Below are positions 60,019 through 64,000 of a DNA stretch of 64,000 nt, in pieces. The DNA is taken from positions 1-64,000 of the forward strand of contig CANLQD010000007.1 in the NCBI GenBank assembly GCA_947493175.1, written 5' to 3'. Source of the stretch: an uncultured Flavobacteriaceae bacterium (GTDB taxonomy: Bacteria; Bacteroidota; Bacteroidia; Flavobacteriales; Flavobacteriaceae). The notes under the pieces were generated by a model. The model made no database searches, was not told the origin of the DNA, and saw nothing but the letters and a program-made list of their open reading frames with translations. Position 1 is the stretch's first letter. Every line of letters begins with the position of its first letter. A program made the position numbers and the translations under genes.

Positions 60019-62406
60019 CTACTCTGTTCGTAAGCTTTTTACGGGGTTTTGTTTTGCCGCTTTGTAACTATGCCAACTTACCGTTATGATGGTTATGAGC
60101 ATCGTAATTACGCCGGCAATCAAGAACATCCACCAACGAATGCTAATTTTATAGGCAAAGGCCTCGAGCCATTTGTTTGCGGCCAGAAAAGCAAGGGGAG
60201 TTGCAAGAACAAAAGCGATGACCAGCCAACTCAAAAAATCCTTATTTAGTAGTAAGAGTATTTCGGATATTTTTGCCCCATTTACTTTTCGTATGCCAAT
60301 TTCCTTAAACCGTCGTTGCGAAACCATTAACGACAAGCCAATTAATCCCATAGCACAAACGAAAACAGAGATGATGGCAAATAGGATGATCAAGTTTCTT
60401 TGTAGCAATTCGGTTTTATAGACGCTTTTATAAATGGTATCGACTTGCACATACTCCAATGGATATTTTGGAAATAGCTCTGACCATATCTTGGTCATGT
60501 TTTCTATGGCTTCTTTTCTTTGTTGTGGCTTATAAGCGACCACAATATTGCCCAACCAGCTATCGGCCCTTTTGAACAGGACCAGTGGTTCAACCTTTGT
60601 TTGTAATCCGGAAAGATGGAAATCTTCGACAACACCAATGATCTTTCCCCTTGGAATGGTTACGCCTTCAACTGGTGAAAGTATTGCGAAAGCCTTACCG
60701 AGCACTTTACCGGGGTCTTGAAACCCTAAGTAATTCATCGCAGTTTCGTTAATAACATACTCGCCTTTTTCCGTTTCATCAAGGTTGTCGCTGCTAAAAT
60801 TTTCACCTCCTAAAAACGTTAGGTCAAATACATCGGCAAAGGAATAATCACATGCAAAAACCCCGATAGCATTCTCGTTTGATTGCATCTCCGGCTCATC
60901 TTGAATTACATAAGGAAACATATCGTGTGTCTCCCCTCCGGGAGCATCCATCATAGCAGAGACCGAAACAATGGCATTTTGTCTTAAAAGTTCGGACTTA
61001 AAAAGGCCAAAATCTTTCTGGATTTCGGAGTGTACAGAGGGTATGCAAACCACATTGCCCTTATCGGCACCCATTGAATTTTTTAGAGCGAAGCTGGTCT
61101 GTTCCGAAATTACGATAACACCCACCAATAAGATGATTGCCATTACAAATTGAGAAATTAGCATCAGCCTATGGCGATAAAAAGAGTTATTGCCCTTTAA
61201 AACCTCCCCTAAGGCAACCTTTTTAAAAAGTCTCTTCATAATAGGCTGCATGCCGGCCAAAACTCCAAAAAACCCGAAAAGTAACATGATGCCTAACGCA
61301 AACATTCCATTGCCCTGAAGAAGTTTGATTTGATAATGTTCAAAGATTATCGAATTCAACGGGATGCAGGCTACCAATACTATTACGATGGCACCCAAAA
61401 CTGCAATGATACTTTCAATAAAGAAATAGTGAATCAGGATACGCCCAGATGATCCAAGTATCTGATTCAAGGTTAAAAATTTCCCTAGATAACCGGCCAT
61501 CCCCAGACTTAAGTTCGTGAAGTTGCTAAGGGATATGAACAACAATATCAATGCGGCGACTGAAAACACATAGATACTGGCCATACTGCCGTTTGGTTCG
61601 ATCTCGCGAAGCAGATTCGAATTCAAATGAATGTCCTGAATATTCATTAAGTGGGCATTTACCACAGATTCCTCGTTGTTTTCTTCCGAATAACGTTCGG
61701 TAAATTTTCGGGAAACTTTTTCTTCGACGCCAGTGGGGTCTGCCTTTTGGCCTAAAAGGAGATAAACGTAAGCCCAACCCCTTATTTTATGATGTCCCGG
61801 CATCACAAGCAAATTAGGGTGAAAGTGACTCCCCTGTGAAAAATCTTTAATGACACCATCTACGATCAAGTCTATTTTTTCCGTGTTAAAATGGCCTTCG
61901 GGCAACGAAAGGGTCTTACCAATGGGGTCTTCATCACCAAAGACTTTGAAGGCAAATGATTCTGAAATAACGGTGGAACCTGGATTGCCCAAAACAGTAC
62001 TTCGGTCTCCTTTTAAGAACTTAGCATCGAATATTTCAAAAAAGGTATCATCGACGGCAAACGCCTGTTCTATGGAATAGTTCTGATTCTGTTTTAGTAC
62101 CAGCCCATCTCGCAGCGGCATTAGTCTTACAAATTTTTCAATATCGACCACTTCATCCGACAGCTCGGGCAAAGACTCTGAATTAATGATGCGCGCAAAA
62201 TGGTTGTTCTCTAGAAATGACTTACTGTTAAGAGTTAATCTAAAAATGAGATCGGCCTTTTTATGGAATGTATCATAGGCCATTTCGTTTTTCAGAAAAA
62301 GGGCAATGAACAAAATTCCACATAAGCCCAACGAAAGGCCGACTATTTTGATAAGATTTAAGAGAGGTCTTTTTTTGACATTTCTCAAGGCATATTTGAT
62401 AAGCAT
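60019..62406 (-). CDS. FtsX-type ABC transporter permease
   Basis: The 795-residue protein has an N-terminal helix (about 18-38) and a MacB-like periplasmic core, several mid-chain helices (about 280-440), a second periplasmic part and three C-terminal helices (LIILFAIISVFVCAMGLIGLSLMVS; FLSWLVIAFVLATPLAFLAAN; WWMFLIAGVITMLITIITVSWHSYKAAKQNPVKSL). It has the 'IGIRKVNGAK' cytoplasmic motif contacting the ATPase. No ATP-binding subunit is encoded next to it, so it relies on a distant one. It probably acts in envelope or lipoprotein transport or antibiotic resistance. Confidence 0.88.
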   Translation of the reverse strand: MLIKYALRNVKKRPLLNLIKIVGLSLGLCGILFIALFLKNEMAYDTFHKKADLIFRLTLNSKSFLENNHFARIINSESLPELSDEVVDIEKFVRLMPLRDGLVLKQNQNYSIEQAFAVDDTFFEIFDAKFLKGDRSTVLGNPGSTVISESFAFKVFGDEDPIGKTLSLPEGHFNTEKIDLIVDGVIKDFSQGSHFHPNLLVMPGHHKIRGWAYVYLLLGQKADPTGVEEKVSRKFTERYSEENNEESVVNAHLMNIQDIHLNSNLLREIEPNGSMASIYVFSVAALILLFISLSNFTNLSLGMAGYLGKFLTLNQILGSSGRILIHYFFIESIIAVLGAIVIVLVACIPLNSIIFEHYQIKLLQGNGMFALGIMLLFGFFGVLAGMQPIMKRLFKKVALGEVLKGNNSFYRHRLMLISQFVMAIILLVGVIVISEQTSFALKNSMGADKGNVVCIPSVHSEIQKDFGLFKSELLRQNAIVSVSAMMDAPGGETHDMFPYVIQDEPEMQSNENAIGVFACDYSFADVFDLTFLGGENFSSDNLDETEKGEYVINETAMNYLGFQDPGKVLGKAFAILSPVEGVTIPRGKIIGVVEDFHLSGLQTKVEPLVLFKRADSWLGNIVVAYKPQQRKEAIENMTKIWSELFPKYPLEYVQVDTIYKSVYKTELLQRNLIILFAIISVFVCAMGLIGLSLMVSQRRFKEIGIRKVNGAKISEILLLLNKDFLSWLVIAFVLATPLAFLAANKWLEAFAYKISIRWWMFLIAGVITMLITIITVSWHSYKAAKQNPVKSLRTE

Positions 62407-62520
62407 ATTACCTCTTTTTACTTCGTTTTTTTTAGGGATGGGTAGTTACCACTTTAGTTCAATAAAGTTGCACAAATAAACATTAAAAGTCATGAAATCA
62501 ATATCTCAACAGGTTTGAAT

Positions 62521-62534
62521 TGGGTACTAGTACC
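62521..62534. promoter_or_regulatory. Perfect 14-bp palindrome GGGTACTAGTACCC
   Basis: It lies 115 nt upstream of the permease start. A perfect G/C-flanked palindrome in an A/T-rich spacer suggests an operator. Its regulator is unknown. Confidence 0.5.
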
Positions 62535-62602
62535 CCCATTATTCTCAATTTTTCATGTGTACATGCGAGCATGGAGGTATTAGTTGAAGGCAAAGTAGTT
62601 TC

Positions 62603-62647
62603 AGAGCCTGTTTAGGAATTCGTGATCGGAATTTTCAAACAGGCTCT
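62603..62647. repeat. Abutting inverted ends resembling a vestigial insertion sequence or MITE
   Basis: AGAGCCTGTTT (62603-62613) and AAACAGGCTCT (62637-62647) form exact 11-bp inverted ends. Their inner extensions (TAGGAATTCG and CGGAATTTTC in reverse) also match partly. Two such ends with no interior suggest a minimal mobile-element remnant, or a hairpin terminating the DUF6624 transcript. Confidence 0.45.
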
Positions 62648-62741
62648 CCATTTATGGAAAGTTAAAAAAGCGGAACCATTTAGACCATGATTCCATTGGG
62701 CAACAGCCGCAAAAAAAGGTTCGTTTTACGAAACTCTTTTT

Positions 62742-64000
62742 CTACTTCGATTTCATACTTCGTTCAAGCAGTCCTATAATTTCATTACGCTCTTCTTCGC
62801 TAAAATGTGAATATACGTCATTGTCCATGACTTCAAATCGTTTGTCCCACCTTCTCCAGACAAGCACTTTCAATAGTTTTAGACTCAATCTGTGACATTG
62901 CTTGTTCTCCTGCCGAGCAAGTTTTATAGAAGCTTCATACAATTGTTCATTATCTAAATCGCCATGCGCGGCAATACTTTTTTTTAGGTAGGCCAGCGCA
63001 GAATCTATTTCCTGGGTGTTCAGGAACTGCTCAAACGCCACATAATTCGACTGCGCCTCTTCAAAAACCGTCTTTGCTTGTAATCGCGCCTTTTCTTCGG
63101 TGGGTGATTCATATGTGATTCCGTGATAATAGGCATAGACCTCCACCGGTTCAACAAGTCCTATATCAAATCTTCTTTTATTTACATAAGCTGCATCTTT
63201 GATGGGGTATGGCGCTTGCTGTCCCATACTTGCCCCATAGGTTTGCTTTTGCCAGGTATCCCGTGCAATTCTGTCTTTCAATTCTGCATAGTGGTTCGGA
63301 TCCATATCCTTTTCTTCAACCGCTTTTTTTATCAGCAAAAGACAGTCCTCCTTAAAAAATACATCGGGATGGTGTTGCGGAATTGCCCAACTGATTTTAG
63401 CCCCATCTTCTCCGACCAATCGATTTCCCGGCCAACCATGAATCGTAATGATACTATCTAATTTGTTCTTATTGATTTCCCAGCGACGTTCCACCGACTC
63501 GAACAACCGATCATAATCCTCGGAAGTGGCCGTGCTATCCAAAAGGGCACTGTATTTCTCATATTCGGACAAAGCTGCTTGATCCGCCGCCCACATACTC
63601 TCAAGTGTTACCAATAGCTTCGGATTCTCAATGCTATTTAGGTATGCCTTTCTTTTTTCCTCAGTTTTGGCAACAAGTGCCGCCCACCTTGTATCTTGTC
63701 TTAAAGAAGAAAAGCCTGGAATAGTGTTTAGCAAGTTCGTATCCCTTAGGCCCGTTTCTATGGCCTTTTCTATGGCCAAAAATGCTTTATCAGGTTCGTC
63801 ATTTGGAGCATAGATGGTTGCACACACCAAATAATTCTCCCAGTTCTTTTTAGGCATACCCTCAGTGGCTTCGAATACTAGATCTGCCGATTGTGTATCC
63901 CGATTTTTATCGAAAGCCCTGTAGGCATCGATCAAAGCGATCGCCCATGGCGGATTTTCGAATATTTTCGAATCTTCCTTTTGGCCTTGACCATTCACCT
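62742..64000 (-). CDS. DUF6624/TPR-like protein (5' end beyond the window)
   Basis: The frame is open to the window edge, so the product is at least 418 residues. The only nearby start is a GTG at 63998, and signal sequence is missing, so the true start probably lies outside. The first 100 residues look TPR-like (AIALIDAYRAFDKNRDTQSADLVFEATE). The DUF6624 region (about 170-290) includes RWEINKNKLDSIITIHGWPG, AKISWAIPQHHPDVFFKEDCLLLIKKAV and RIARDTWQKQTYG. Its function is unknown. It ends with a helical TPR-like part. Confidence 0.75.
   Translation of the reverse strand, partial: VNGQGQKEDSKIFENPPWAIALIDAYRAFDKNRDTQSADLVFEATEGMPKKNWENYLVCATIYAPNDEPDKAFLAIEKAIETGLRDTNLLNTIPGFSSLRQDTRWAALVAKTEEKRKAYLNSIENPKLLVTLESMWAADQAALSEYEKYSALLDSTATSEDYDRLFESVERRWEINKNKLDSIITIHGWPGNRLVGEDGAKISWAIPQHHPDVFFKEDCLLLIKKAVEEKDMDPNHYAELKDRIARDTWQKQTYGASMGQQAPYPIKDAAYVNKRRFDIGLVEPVEVYAYYHGITYESPTEEKARLQAKTVFEEAQSNYVAFEQFLNTQEIDSALAYLKKSIAAHGDLDNEQLYEASIKLARQENKQCHRLSLKLLKVLVWRRWDKRFEVMDNDVYSHFSEEERNEIIGLLERSMKSK

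Larger units (their letters stand above)
62407..62741. other. Intergenic region with two palindromic elements
   Basis: It contains a perfect 14-bp palindrome at 62521-62534 and a pair of inverted ends at 62603-62647 (both listed). The rest is A/T-rich and unremarkable. Confidence 0.5.

Overview
The window looks like chromosomal DNA of a member of the Bacteroidota, most probably a marine Flavobacteriaceae. The evidence is the family content (Porin_10 outer-membrane protein, DUF5522, DUF2024, DUF6624, lysyl-tRNA synthetase with a C-terminal extension, FtsX-type permease) and repeated promoter cores of the Bacteroidetes type TAnnTTTG, often 19 bp downstream of TTG. The arylsulfatase and the PSD1/DUF1501 pair suit a marine polysaccharide-using lifestyle. 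The genus cannot be told from the sequence. No rRNA, tRNA, CRISPR array, intact insertion sequence or prophage was recognised.

Layout. 0.4-5.7 kb: porin, rnhB and a large lipoprotein. 5.8-15 kb: an extracytoplasmic-function (ECF) sigma factor, a membrane TPR protein that is probably its anti-sigma, a CHAT-protease/TPR protein convergent with them, and a set of exported proteins. 15-25 kb: lipB, a Pmp3-like peptide, lysS, a cytochrome-containing PSD1 protein with its DUF1501 partner, and a DASS-type anion symporter. 25-30 kb: a non-coding stretch with a degenerate repeat, a P1B-4-type metal ATPase, and a small NTF2/DJ-1/Crp group. 30-35 kb: a metzincin-like protease and a duplicated block encoding two micro-membrane proteins around a Spy-like protein. 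36-38 kb: a cysteine-rich MarR regulon. 38-47 kb: assorted hydrolases, VOC, EthD, DUF2314 and sulfatase genes, with two decayed remnants. 47-51 kb: hemL, a cell-wall hydrolase, an ACC-deaminase-like enzyme and small proteins. 52-58 kb: a MarR-controlled RND efflux operon. 58-60 kb: two Fur paralogs. 60-64 kb: an FtsX-type permease and a truncated DUF6624 protein.

The main discovery is a locally encoded ECF-sigma regulon. Five intergenic sites between 5.78 and 14.26 kb share (T/C)GTTAACC, a 15-16 bp spacer and CATTAA-like bases. They lie in front of the sigma gene itself, an OmpA-family protein, a proline-rich lipoprotein (followed by the CHAT gene), a small secreted protein and a collagen-like lipoprotein. 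With the CHAT-TPR protein and the TPR-bearing putative anti-sigma encoded tail to tail, this suggests an envelope-stress or cell-surface programme in which a caspase-like periplasmic protein may control sigma release. That mechanism is inferred.

Two further regulatory circuits can be read directly. A MarR protein with a four-cysteine tail is preceded by an operator like GTTAGGA-T-TCCTTAC. The same operator lies in the promoter spacer of a thioredoxin-like gene and before a lipoprotein gene. A second MarR gene and the adjacent tolC/adaptor/RND operon each carry the palindrome TATGTTG-N6-CAACAT. Two Fur paralog loci also share an A/T-rich element about 85 nt upstream of their first genes.
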